A stretch of DNA of 64,000 nt, from the NCBI RefSeq assembly GCF_026262505.1, contig NC_067204.1, positions 4,063,797-4,127,796 of the forward strand, read 5' to 3'. Positions 18,103 through 27,285 of this stretch are shown here, piece by piece; position 1 is the stretch's first letter, and each line of letters begins with the position of its first letter. This stretch comes from Trichomonas vaginalis G3 (taxonomy: Eukaryota > Parabasalia > Trichomonadida > Trichomonadidae). Below the pieces are notes generated by a model. That model saw nothing but the letters and a program-made list of their open reading frames with translations. It did no database searches and was not told the DNA's origin. The translations under genes were made by a program, and so were the position numbers.

Positions 18103-21039
18103 TCATTGAACTCTATACCATGCGAATACAGTCACAAATGGTGGCATATAATCTTCACCTGAGCCTGTTGGATTTGTTGTGAAAGTGTGTGAATGATTTC
18201 CTGCGGTTCCACAGAAAATACCTGCGCTTGAATCTACTGGGTCACTTGAAATATCATATCTATGCATTCCCTGTCTATCCGAACCTGCTGCAAGATTTGT
18301 ATAACCTCTTTTTGTTATTGAATGTGAATGACTACCTGTTGTGTTTGTAGTTCCTGTATGAGTGTGCGGTGGAAGGTTTGCTTCTTTAATTTTCTTCGAA
18401 CCACCTGTTTGCTTTGAAGAGTTCGCACAATAGAGGAATTTATCTACAATCTGTTCCCACGTACCAAAACCTAAAACACTTGCCGGATTTGTTGAGTTCA
18501 TTGACGTATATAAAGAACCAACAGGATATAATGTTTGAAGTATTTCAGTCTTTAATGTTTGAAGCTCTGTTTTGTCTGCTTTCTTATCTAACATTGTTGG
18601 TAGTTCATATGCTTCAAAGTTTCTGGCATGATCTTCGATATTCCTGCAACTGTTATCTAAATTGTTAAGAGTATCTTTTACGCTTGCTTGGATTTCTAAT
18701 GGTGCATTTGAACCAAGGTCAAAGTTCAATATTATGTCGTCTGCTCTAACAGTAGTGAAGGATTTATGTGTATGGTCTTGTTCGCTTATCTAACATTGCT
18801 GGTAGTTCATGTGCTTCAAAGTTTCTGGCATGATCTTCGATATTCCTGCAACTGTTATCTAAATTGTTTAAGAGTATCTTTTACGCTTGTTTGGATTCTC
18901 TAATGGTGCACTTGAACCAAGGTCAAGTTCAATATTATGTCGTCTGCTCTAACAGTAGTGAAGGATTTATGTGTATGGTTCTTGTCGGCTTTACTGTCTA
19001 ATGTAGCTTGAAGTTCATTTATATCGGAGATGTTGTGTTTATGAGATTTCAAAACTTTGTTCATTGCTTCGAGTTCAACTTTGTCAGCTTTACTTTTAAT
19101 AGCATCTTCAAACGTTATTTTTGACTTAACTCTCAAAGTAAATCTTGGTTCAACTAATACACCTTTAACAGAGAAAGTAGAGGCATAAATTTCCGTTATA
19201 ACTAAATGCTTCTGGTGCTACCGTCATACTGTACAGTACAGCTTATGTCATAACCTTTAGCACGAATGTATTTATATCTTCTTTCATTGGGGTCTTCCGT
19301 CTTCACTTCATCACTTCGTGTTAAATATCCATGGTAGTCCGTTATAATCTGTTCGTCTGAAGTTATATAATGAACGTGGTTCTTGACTTTATCACTCAGA
19401 GCTAAAAGCTCATTTTTGTTTGCTTTTTCGGCTAATTTCTCATTAACATCATTCACTTCTAATTCAACTCTTCCGCCAGAACTCTTATTATCATTAATCT
19501 TTTTCATTAATTCGGTAATTACGTCATAAAGACTATATTCTGTTTTCGGTTTTGTAAATAATGAGTCAAAATTTCTTTTCATCATTACATCGCTGACATT
19601 AATGATATCACCAATTCCTTTTTCATTTATTCTCTTCATTAATTCTGCAATAATGACGAATATATAATCTGTTAATTTATTCTCTTCATCGAGGGTTATA
19701 GAATGTTTTGAAATTGAATCATTAACTCCTCTAAATAAATCAATAACTTCAGGATACACGTTTTTAATGTCGAATAACCCGACCAGTATCCTGTTGTCAT
19801 GTTCTTCGTTCCCGTCGTTACGTGTTTTATATCTCTAACCATCATCAACGCAGCCATAACCGGGGGGTTTGTTTGCTATCTGTTCGAAAATCCGTCCGTT
19901 ATGTACGGTATATCTAAATAATTTCTTTTGTTTGTTAAAACATTTGAAACAAGTCTTTTAAAACCATCTACAAAATTTCCTGTTTCACCTAATGTTCTTG
20001 CAGCATTTACAAGCTCACCCATGCCCGCTTTTGACCCCAAAAACGTCCATATTGCATTTATTTCACTCTGTATAGTTGTCCATTCAGCAAAATTAATTCC
20101 TGCATTCGCTAAGCTGAAAATGAAATTCAGTGGATCGAACTTAATTCCACCTTCTTTTTCAATTTCAACGAACTCACTAACATGAGATTTTAAATATTCT
20201 TTCGTTAAAATTGTTTCCCTGATGTTATGTCATTAACGAAACTATCACCGTCAAAGTTAACGAATTCAATTTCGTCGTTGATGCTTTTATTTCATACACC
20301 GCTTTATTGATAGTTTTTGGCTCACCTTCTTTAGAAGCATATGAAACATTAATGAATGAATTATATGTATTCATGAATGAGTTAAAATCAATGATTTTCA
20401 TTAATGACGCCTTTAATGATTCATTTACTGTCGATCCCTTAAAGCAATTAATGAACTGTCATTTATGAAAGGTACACTGCAAACCGTCGAGTTTGGATCA
20501 AATCCTGTAGTTGGTGCAGGAATATTAATGATATAAGTCATTAAATCATTAAGTGACGTAAATAATGTTGTCGTTTTTGATTTAATTTCTTTAGCATCTG
20601 TTATATATGGTAATTTTATTTCTGTAGTTTCTGAATTAAAGATATTCGCTAAAATGTTTTGTAAACTGTTTTGAACAGCTGTGTAAACCGTTGAATTCGG
20701 AACTCTTACAATTTCACCATCCTTAATAAAAGGCACTGTACATGGCGTAGTGCTTGGGTCAAATCTTTCGGGATTATAATTCAACATATATTCTAACGCT
20801 TCATGAACAGACTTATATACTGTTGTGTCGTTCTTCATGACAACTTCACCATTTACAATGAATGGCATAGTGCATGGAGTTAAAATGGGGTCAAACTTTT
20901 CATAGTCCTTCCATGTTATGTATTTCTCGGTATTTCCATCAGAAATAACAATATATTTGTCAGTAAGTGTGAGAGAGTATTGACCAAAATATAAACGTTT
21001 AGCTCTGTCAGCTTCATACGCATATGCAGCTATACTCAT
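18103..21039 (-). pseudogene. Element 1 fibre protein with phage tail-collar-like tip (broken)
   Basis: It starts at 21039 (MSIAAYAYEADRAKRLYF). The N-terminal region is related in pattern to the fibres of elements 2 and 3. Repeats of the type FDPxxTxCTVPFIxDGEIV follow, then coiled-coil segments with KADK motifs. The C-terminal domain has YPVGSLYTSMNSTNPASVLG, FGTWEQIVDKFLYC and His-x-His pairs (HTHTG, HSHS, HSHT), ending in MPPFVTVFAWYRV. This tip is known from phage baseplate and tail-fibre proteins. It has about five or six breaks and an internal tandem duplication at 18582-18982. Confidence 0.75.
18582..18982. repeat. Tandem duplication of about 200 bp in the element 1 fibre gene
   Basis: The segment beginning CTTATCTAACATTG at 18582 recurs from about 18784, extending to GGATTTATGTGTATGG, with a few differences. 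It is a local tandem copy in the coiled-coil region. Confidence 0.8.
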
Positions 21040-21056
21040 ATTTTAATGAGAATAAA

Positions 21057-21794
21057 ATGTTGTTCTATTTGCAAAGTACAGACCCAAACGAATACGGGAC
21101 AGTAAAACTACAAACAAACTTAGGTCTACAGAATGAGCCACTTGCATTCAGAATGGTTGACTTTAATACTATTGCTTCATTCGTTATAACTGACGAAACA
21201 GATTTCATGGAGCTTGAAATAGATGGAAAGAAGCACGAAATAAGATTTCACAATAATGTAGAATATAAGATGGAAACATTAGCTGGAGTGTTAAATGCTC
21301 TCATAAATACTACAATAAACAAGGATAACGGAGAAAACTTAATGAATGTTAAACTTATTGCAGGAGTTTTGAAGTTCAGTTATGCGAAAGAGTTTAAGAT
21401 ACCAAGAATGAGTCATAGAGTACAACTTCTTTTGGGAGCATACCATATGACATTTCCTTTGAAAAGTGTTGACAAAACGATTGAGATGAAATCTGTTCCA
21501 TACGTATGTTATGGCAATTGTTTGTACATTGAGTCAAAAATAGCTAATGTCACAGGTATTTCAGGAGTTAATAGTAAAGGTTCAGTAGAATATAAATCCT
21601 TCTGTTATGAAGTAAATTCAATGTTCATTCCAAACGTTCCTGTCATAGCAACTCATTTAGGTAAATGGGTTCGCATTAGTCCTCATAATTTGAAAGACAT
21701 GCAATTCAGACTTGTTGACTTTCAAGGAGAGCCTGTAGAACTGAAGGCACCAGTGCGAATGACTGTTGAAGTTGACTTTTTAGAAAATAATTAA
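21057..21794 (+). CDS. Putative virion structural protein next to the fibre gene
   Basis: About 245 residues from MLFYLQSTDPNEYG, 17 bp from the divergent fibre start. Beta-rich. The C-terminal half has CLYIESKIANVTGI ... ISPHNLKDMQFRLVDFQG ... MTVEVDFLE. The pattern (surface strand, then a DLxxIxFRLxD hairpin, then a terminal strand) recurs in the element 2 protein at 36065-36775, which is also beside the fibre. A penton, spike or fibre-adaptor role is an inference from position and fold pattern. Looks whole. Confidence 0.55.
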   Translation: MLFYLQSTDPNEYGTVKLQTNLGLQNEPLAFRMVDFNTIASFVITDETDFMELEIDGKKHEIRFHNNVEYKMETLAGVLNALINTTINKDNGENLMNVKLIAGVLKFSYAKEFKIPRMSHRVQLLLGAYHMTFPLKSVDKTIEMKSVPYVCYGNCLYIESKIANVTGISGVNSKGSVEYKSFCYEVNSMFIPNVPVIATHLGKWVRISPHNLKDMQFRLVDFQGEPVELKAPVRMTVEVDFLENN

Positions 21795-22034
21795 ATGCAA
21801 CAGCTTACAAGAGAACTCAGAGCTAAAAATATAAAGTATGAATGTTATGTATTAGGTCATGAACTTTGGTTGTTGCTGTTTGATGAAACAAATGAGTTAG
21901 TTATGTCAGTCAAGAGAACAGAAAAATATTGTGTTAGTGAAAACTGCACCAAGTCAATAAGATTAGGTTTGCATTATGAAGATGAGTTCGATACTGTTGA
22001 AGAAGTTTTGGATAGATATTACAAATTGCTTTAA
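21795..22034 (+). CDS. Small unknown Maverick protein
   Basis: 79 residues (MQQLTRELRAKNIKYECY ... DRYYKLL), starting right after the stop of the preceding gene (no gap). Mixed alpha/beta, with three cysteines. Its stop is interlocked with that of the convergent gene at 22031-22645 (TTAA). The element 2 gene at 37148-37273 occupies the equivalent position but I see no clear similarity. Function unknown. Confidence 0.55.
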   Translation: MQQLTRELRAKNIKYECYVLGHELWLLLFDETNELVMSVKRTEKYCVSENCTKSIRLGLHYEDEFDTVEEVLDRYYKLL

Positions 22035-22645
22035 TTTACTAAAACATATTTCAAACAAAGCTTATAGTAAGTAGATAGTTTTGTATACTCGTTCGAATAT
22101 TTATACTTAAACTCAACTCCTGGAGTACCTGGTGTTTCAATGATGCGGATGTTACCTATTTTCATGAATATTGGAGTTTGACCACAGCATTCGATTTCAG
22201 GGTCGAGATAGTCAATGACACATTGCTTTCCTGTTATTCGTGATATAATATTTTCAAGGTCCTCCTTTGTTAGAATTATTTGGTTCTTACTTATAAGATT
22301 TGTCAAAAGCTTCTTATCGTCTTTGAGTAAAATTGTTTGGTATAACTGAAGAAGGTAATGGTCTACGTTATCTGAAGGATTTGTTTGAACATTTGTGTAA
22401 GGGTTGTCGTTGGCTTCTCTTGAAAGAACTTGGTCCAGTGGTGGATACTCTAACTTAACATCTGATGTAGCGTTAGCGTTTGAAGTTGTGTTTAAATTTA
22501 CCGACTTAAGATCTGGTTCTTTTTCTTTCAAACACTCCGAACTATAGTTCTTTATGACAATATTGTTTGTCGTTCGTGAGTCAACATTTGATGTTGGTTC
22601 AATTGGAACATTAACGGCACCAGCTAAGATGGATTTGCTTCTCAT
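22031..22645 (-). CDS. Conserved Maverick protein with CCG motif (element 1)
   Basis: 204 residues (MRSKSILAGAVNVPIEP ...). A disordered N-terminal half rich in Asn/Ser/Thr is followed by a conserved C-terminal domain: LLTNLISKNQIILTKEDLEN, DPEIECCGQTPIF, then EYTKLSTYYKLCLKYVLV. The element 2 gene at 37270-37973 has the same domain with SCCGTVAKI at the equivalent place, so this is a conserved family in two distinct Mavericks. The position beside fibre and packaging genes suggests a morphogenesis role. Looks whole. Confidence 0.6.
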   Translation of the reverse strand: MRSKSILAGAVNVPIEPTSNVDSRTTNNIVIKNYSSECLKEKEPDLKSVNLNTTSNANATSDVKLEYPPLDQVLSREANDNPYTNVQTNPSDNVDHYLLQLYQTILLKDDKKLLTNLISKNQIILTKEDLENIISRITGKQCVIDYLDPEIECCGQTPIFMKIGNIRIIETPGTPGVEFKYKYSNEYTKLSTYYKLCLKYVLVN

Positions 22646-22670
22646 TTCATATAGAATAAAAACCTTTTAT

Positions 22671-23072
22671 ATGTATGAAATGAACAATATACTCGACAAG
22701 GGTTTGAATGTAAAGCTAACGAATGAAAATATTGTTGAATTCACTGAGACAGGAGCTGTGTATAAAGATGTAGAACTACTGAACAAAAGAGCAAAGGGAA
22801 GAAGCAGGAATATGAACAAAGGGTGGAAGCCTATAAAAATTTATGTCAATGATGGCTCAGGAGGTTCAAACATAAAGTATGCAGAAAGTTATAGAGTTTA
22901 TGCTCTCAAAGGTGAAAAGCCTTCATTTAAGAACAGCTATTCTAACGCATATCCTCAAAAGCTAACGGATGGGGAAGTGGATGATATGAATGACAGCAAA
23001 AATATTAACAGAAATGGCGACAGAGATGCATGGAATTTGTTTACCATCAGTCAATTAAAGCATAAGATTTAA
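22671..23072 (+). CDS. Unknown basic Maverick protein
   Basis: 133 residues from MYEMNNILDKGLNVKLT (26 bp beyond the divergent start at 22645). Basic, with RAKGRSRNMNKGWKPIKIYV and a Gly/Ser-rich turn (NDGSGGSN). It ends in an interlocked TTAA with the packaging ATPase. The open frame continues upstream into the divergent gene, but the ATG at 22671 gives the natural start. Function unknown. Confidence 0.5.
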   Translation: MYEMNNILDKGLNVKLTNENIVEFTETGAVYKDVELLNKRAKGRSRNMNKGWKPIKIYVNDGSGGSNIKYAESYRVYALKGEKPSFKNSYSNAYPQKLTDGEVDDMNDSKNINRNGDRDAWNLFTISQLKHKI

Positions 23073-23953
23073 AACAATGTTGGTCGTTCCCATGGAATAT
23101 TTTTGACTTTAATGGTATTAGTCATGATATGAATCTCAAGGTATGAACGAGGAGAGATGAGAGACTTATATGCTTCCCAAATTTCTTCAAAAGGTAATGT
23201 TATACCTGACTGTTTCCAAATGAGTTCAATATCATAGCGTGAGAAACCTTGAAAGATAACGAAGTCAGTTATGAGACGTTTTATGTTTAAAGCAAGGAAA
23301 CGCCATGTTTGCATAAGTATTGCTACAGTTAAATGGTAATGTCTGACTTTAGTTATGATGTTAGCTAATGGTGAGTCAGGCTTTGACACTAAACCTTTTC
23401 CGGCGAAGTCGTCACAAACGAGCAGAGTGTTTGAAGGATACTTTTTGAAGGGGTATTTTGAAAGTTTTGATAGAATGTAGTTTGTCAGTCGTTTCATATC
23501 GTAAACTCCTGAGTACTGACGTAAGTGGTGTTTGTCAATATTCTTTCCATCTCTTCTGAAGTCTTTTGCATTCCTGACTGTATGAACTCTACAATAGCAT
23601 AATATTTTCTCTTACGTCGAATGTAACGTTGAAGAAATTCAATGAGTTCGCTATCTGGAACTTTAACGACAGATGCTTGAACTTTACTCATGAATGTTTT
23701 CGCTGTTGAATCCATAGAGTCTGAAGTTGCTGATATAATGATTTGGGTCATAGTAAGAGTCGTTTCCTAAACGCTCTGTTATGAGTATATGACGAATGAG
23801 GTTAAATGTCTTACCTGAACCCATCTTTCCACAATAGAAATACACACCATTTGAACAGAATTCATAATCTTTGCTGAAAGGAAGAATAAGAGAGTTAAGT
23901 TTGTCTGTAGTTTCATTCATGTCTTCATCTGCGTCATGTATTAAATGCTTCAT
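23069..23953 (-). pseudogene. Element 1 A32-like (FtsK/HerA) packaging ATPase, broken
   Basis: It starts at 23953 (MKHLIHDADEDMN). Walker A is YFYCGKMGSGKTFNLIRHIL. Walker B is NTLLVCDDFAG. A following helix-strand unit (KVRHYHLTVAILMQTWRFL, then TDFVIFQGFS) fits the sensor region of viral genome-packaging ATPases of the A32 family. These pump DNA into capsids; this is one of the hallmark virion genes of Polintons. The total of about 295 codons fits the family. It has about two breaks. Confidence 0.82.
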
Positions 23954-24044
23954 TTTATCTCCATTAAAATGCAAGTCAGAAATATTCAGAACATAGCACC
24001 GAGTCTAAACTGACAAGAGTATAAAGATATACTATGAACACGTT

Positions 24045-24832
24045 ATGATGAAACCAACCAAAATTCAAGAAAGTCAGTATACTTATGAATATCCAAGACA
24101 CTGGGTAGAGTATGTAGGAGGTGAGAAAGCTATTGAAATAAGACAAGTTAGAAGTATTCAGCAGGAAGGACAATATTATTGAAGAACTTTAATGTTTTGA
24201 GATATAATGATGAAACAAAGAAGCAAGATAGTTTCCCTGTTGCTGTGTATGTGAACTTAGATACAGGAGATGACATGAAAGTTTTTAATACAAAGCTTCA
24301 AACGGTAGTGAGAGACAACTGACTGCGGAAGGACATCCATTACCTTCAGAAGTTACCATAGCATATAATTTTGAAACAAACTCAATAGATTTTAAAGTCG
24401 TCTCTGCAAAGAAGTCAGGTTTTACATTTAATGAAGCAGATGTATATTCGAATGAAAACTTCAAAGCTATTGCATGGTTAGATAATGACGATTGCTTTAA
24501 GAAAATATTTAAATTCAGTGACTCAAAGATGTCAATAGATGACCTTCGTGGAATGTTACCATCGACGTTTTACAGTTGAAGGCTCAGCAGGATTGCTTAC
24601 AAGATTGTCAATTGGTGGCGTTTGGTCTCGTGAGAACATTGTTATAAAATCCAGTATAAGTGAATTTGCTGAAGAATCTATATTATGTCTTTCAAACTAC
24701 ATGTATTCGCCACCGAAGCATTATAGTATAACAAACTTTGTCAGTAAGTTTAACATAAGACTTGTCGAACCTTCTTCAATGAAAGATGTTGTGCTACCTA
24801 AGATGGAAAGGATGGACTCATTATTGAGATGA
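24045..24832 (+). pseudogene. Second penton-like capsid paralogue in element 1 (broken)
   Basis: It starts near 24045 (MMKPTKIQESQYTYEYP). The start region YTYEYPRHW and following strands match the F-x-[FY]-P-x-x-W pattern of the genes at 8646, 52779 and 58869, and the 3' part is beta-rich. It has about four breaks. Element 1 thus carries one intact-looking and one decayed gene of this family. Confidence 0.5.
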
Positions 24833-24849
24833 TTTTAATTGCATATTAA

Positions 24850-25074
24850 ATGAGCTTGTTCTTAAAGGTCGTTCATGATGAAATAACTGTTGTAGAAGAT
24901 GTTAGCAATTGTTCAGACATTTTGAAGCGAATAGATGAGATAAGAAAGAAGTTAGATAGACCGCAAAGCGGTGAGGGTGAAGCCCGTGAGAATGTTTATG
25001 TTTCATTGACTTTCTCCAGTAACGAGAACTTTTATGAGATAATATTGAAGAGAGATGATTTTAATATGGGGTAA
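24850..25074 (+). CDS. Small protein carrying an in-frame mini-repeat
   Basis: 74 residues (MSLFLKVVHDEITVVEDV ... KRDDFNMG). Two small helical/strand blocks are joined by RPQSGEGEAREN, which is the translation of the double-hairpin mini-repeat at 24960-24990. Removing that segment would leave the frame unchanged in outline, so the repeat looks like an insertion tolerated in a linker. Function unknown. Confidence 0.55.
   Translation: MSLFLKVVHDEITVVEDVSNCSDILKRIDEIRKKLDRPQSGEGEARENVYVSLTFSSNENFYEIILKRDDFNMG
24960..24990 (+). repeat. Double-hairpin mini-repeat in the gene at 24850
   Basis: ACCGCAAAGCGGT followed by GAGGGTGAAGCCC. It reads RPQSGEGEARE in the gene's frame. Closest in sequence to the copy at 80-108 in element 2. 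Confidence 0.6.
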
Positions 25075-25100
25075 ATGGTAGCTTGGCAGCTTTAGGCGCA

Positions 25101-25601
25101 ATGGGAACAAAAGCATTAGCATTTGGAGCAAAAGCACTTGGAGCTTATGACGCAGTAAATAAAATGAGTGGAGGAAGGGTTTCAAAGACATTAGATGCAA
25201 ATAAAGGAAAGATTGGAGGCTGGGTTGCAAAGAAGTTAAGATTAAATAAAATAGGGCTCATAAATAAAGCATCCAATTTGGTTGCGACTGAGTCAGAAAA
25301 TGCTTTAGGAAAGGACGATGAGTTTGCAAAACACGCAAAAGACTTTAATGACCAGATGAAAGGTGAAACAATGCATTTAAATAGAGTCGATGGAACTAAA
25401 GAAAATGTTTCTTCTCCACCAGCGGTTTATCCATACGGATCTTATGGAATGTATGGAAACCCTTATGAACGACCATTTGACCCATTGACTGGTGGAAGTA
25501 ATTGGTATCATTATGGACGAAGAAGAAAGACAGTCAAGTTGGAGACAGACGTGAAGAAAGCAACTAAAAAGAAACCAAGGAAGAGAGTTATAAAGCAATG
25601 A
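25101..25601 (+). CDS. pVI-like amphipathic virion protein candidate (element 1)
   Basis: 166 residues from MGTKALAFGAKALGAYD. The Ala/Gly-rich amphipathic N-terminus is followed by a basic segment (KIGGWVAKKLRLNKIG) and a C-terminal tail of Tyr/Gly/Pro (YPYGSYGMYGNPYERPF) ending in a very basic KKATKKKPRKRVIKQ. Composition and position recall the element 3 proteins at 52532 and 61998 and, loosely, adenovirus protein VI. The coding frame remains open upstream of the ATG. Last gene before the right TIR. Confidence 0.45.
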   Translation: MGTKALAFGAKALGAYDAVNKMSGGRVSKTLDANKGKIGGWVAKKLRLNKIGLINKASNLVATESENALGKDDEFAKHAKDFNDQMKGETMHLNRVDGTKENVSSPPAVYPYGSYGMYGNPYERPFDPLTGGSNWYHYGRRRKTVKLETDVKKATKKKPRKRVIKQ

Positions 25602-25622
25602 ATTCAACAGGGTGAAAAAACA

Positions 25623-25636
25623 GGTGAGATCTCACC
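25623..25636. promoter_or_regulatory. Palindrome GGTGAGATCTCACC, right TIR copy
   Basis: Third copy of the 14-bp palindrome, about 110 bp upstream of the TIR gene start at 25734. Confidence 0.45.
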
Positions 25637-25733
25637 ACTTCACCTAAATCTATTTTTGTGCTATGTTTTCATTCGTGTGAGGGTGGTGATATCATTAATT
25701 TTTAAGTTTATTTTTTATTTTATTTTTATATAA

Positions 25734-26060
25734 ATGACGAAAACTATTGAGATAACAAACTACAACGGTCATGAGTTCAAGAATTTGTTCTTCGTTCCTC
25801 GTGAAAATACATTCTATCAGATACGAGGGAGAAAGGGTAAAGTTAGTTTGAGCGTTTATGAAGGAATGAAGAATGGAAAGTTTATACAAGCATACGATAC
25901 AAACGGTAAGCGTGTTTCATTAGCTTTGTCAAAACTTACTAACATTTATTTTGACAGTGACTTTGACTCTGACGATTGGAGCGACAGCAGCGATACTGAA
26001 GAATATGAACTATTGTGTGAAGCACAGCAATGGGAAGAGTTGCAATACTTTTGTAAGTGA
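25734..26060 (+). CDS. Maverick TIR-borne small acidic protein (right copy)
   Basis: Identical in all 108 residues to the product of 350-676. The leader differs only by about 11 extra bases in the T/A-rich tract before the ATG. See the left copy for its features. Confidence 0.7.
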   Translation: MTKTIEITNYNGHEFKNLFFVPRENTFYQIRGRKGKVSLSVYEGMKNGKFIQAYDTNGKRVSLALSKLTNIYFDSDFDSDDWSDSSDTEEYELLCEAQQWEELQYFCK

Positions 26061-26242
26061 GAACGTTTATTTTTTACAGTAGTGAGGTGAAGTGGTTGGC
26101 GGCTTTATAAATATTTAAGGTTAAGTTGGTTTTTGCGTTCATGTTGTAAAATATACGTTAACGGTTTTGTAAAGTGTCAAATTCACAAGTATTGCGTACG
26201 GAGGAACGCAGTGCCTCTGTACACGAGACTTGTATACTAACT

Positions 26243-26248
26243 ATTGGA
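26243..26248. repeat. 6-bp target site duplication of element 1, right copy
   Basis: ATTGGA, matching 163-168. Sequence beyond it continues the PolB gene of element 2. Confidence 0.8.
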
Positions 26249-27126
26249 TTGAATTTTTATTTTCAACCTGTTCATTAGTTGCTAAATCAAATATTGAACA
26301 ATATGAAGAATTAATGAATACATTAAATGAGAAACAAAAGGAAGCAATGAAAGAGCTTTTAGATGAAGAATTTAATAAAGTGAATATCATTGGTTTTAAT
26401 TCAGGAAAGTTTGATTTAAATTTAATTCTTCGTGATTTAAATACTGCAAAATGGAAGATAAAATCAATGCTGGGTTCTTCTTCTCAATTTAAGCAAGTCA
26501 TAGTAAAGAAAACAAACTGTCCATATGAATTAAGATTTATTGACATCAGAAATTATATAGCGGGTGGAACATTAGACCAATTCACTCAAGATTTCGGAAA
26601 CAATAAATCACGTGTTAAATCCTTTTTCCCTTATCAATTCATCACGTGGGAAAATTACGAAGATGAATTATATAAAAAGAAACCATTCACTCAAGATTCA
26701 TTTTATTCAGCATTAACACAAGAAACAATATCCGATTCAGATTATCAAATGTATCTCAATGATGCTAAAAATTTTGAGAATAGATTAGAATATTTTATTC
26801 ATTATTGCAATAAAGACGTTGAAATTATGATTGACCCAATTGATAAAATTATCGAAGAAACATTTGTTTATAAAATTGACATGCTTCATAATCTTTCTTT
26901 ATCATCTAATGCATCAATGATTCGTTACGCGTTAGCATATAAGAACTTCAATCCTAACGAAACATATCCAGAAGAAGAAAATGTGGAATCAAGTTTTGAA
27001 TTAACGAAAAAGTATTGGAAATATAAAATTGAATCATATAAGAAACAAGATGAAAAAGCAGAAAGGGATACTAAAAACAATGTTTCAATGGATGACTATC
27101 AATACTATCACGATTTAATCCTTTCA

Positions 27127-27285
27127 TCTAAATGCAAAATGTGTGGTAAAGCGTTTACATATGCAAATAAACCAACATTGGATAGAATAGATAATGAAAA
27201 ACCACATACCAAAGAAAATTGTCAGTTAATGTGTTGTTATTGCAATGTCGTAAAATCAAATAAAGATGAAGATGTTCAACGTTTA
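27127..27285 (+). other. HNH endonuclease-like domain inside element 2 PolB
   Basis: The translated segment has KCKMCGKAFT, then LDRIDNEKPHTKENCQL, then CCYCNVVKSN: CxxC, the LDRID-x-x-x-x-H core, and CxxCN-x-x-K, the layout of phage-type HNH nucleases with a zinc site. It sits in frame between the exonuclease and polymerase motif A. Activity is unproven. Confidence 0.7.

Larger units (their letters stand above)
169..26242. mobile_element. Maverick/Polinton element 1 (about 26 kb)
   Basis: It is bounded by TIRs of about 642 and 653 bp and by the duplication ATTGGA. It encodes PolB, an rve integrase, an A32-like packaging ATPase, capsid candidates, a fibre and two KilA-N proteins, which is the Maverick/Polinton gene set. 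The TIRs are nearly identical, differing by one short length change and a homopolymer, and the gene inside them is the same in both copies, so the insertion is young. It is no longer whole: the capsid gene holds a DNA transposon, and PolB, ATPase, fibre, integrase and one capsid paralogue are broken (on the order of 15-20 breaks in all). It sits inside the PolB gene of an older Maverick. Confidence 0.93.
25590..26242 (-). repeat. Element 1 right terminal inverted repeat
   Basis: Reverse complement of 169-809, ending ...GACTTGTATACTAACT at 26242 next to ATTGGA. It contains the second copy of the 108-residue gene and the palindrome at 25623-25636. Confidence 0.92.
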
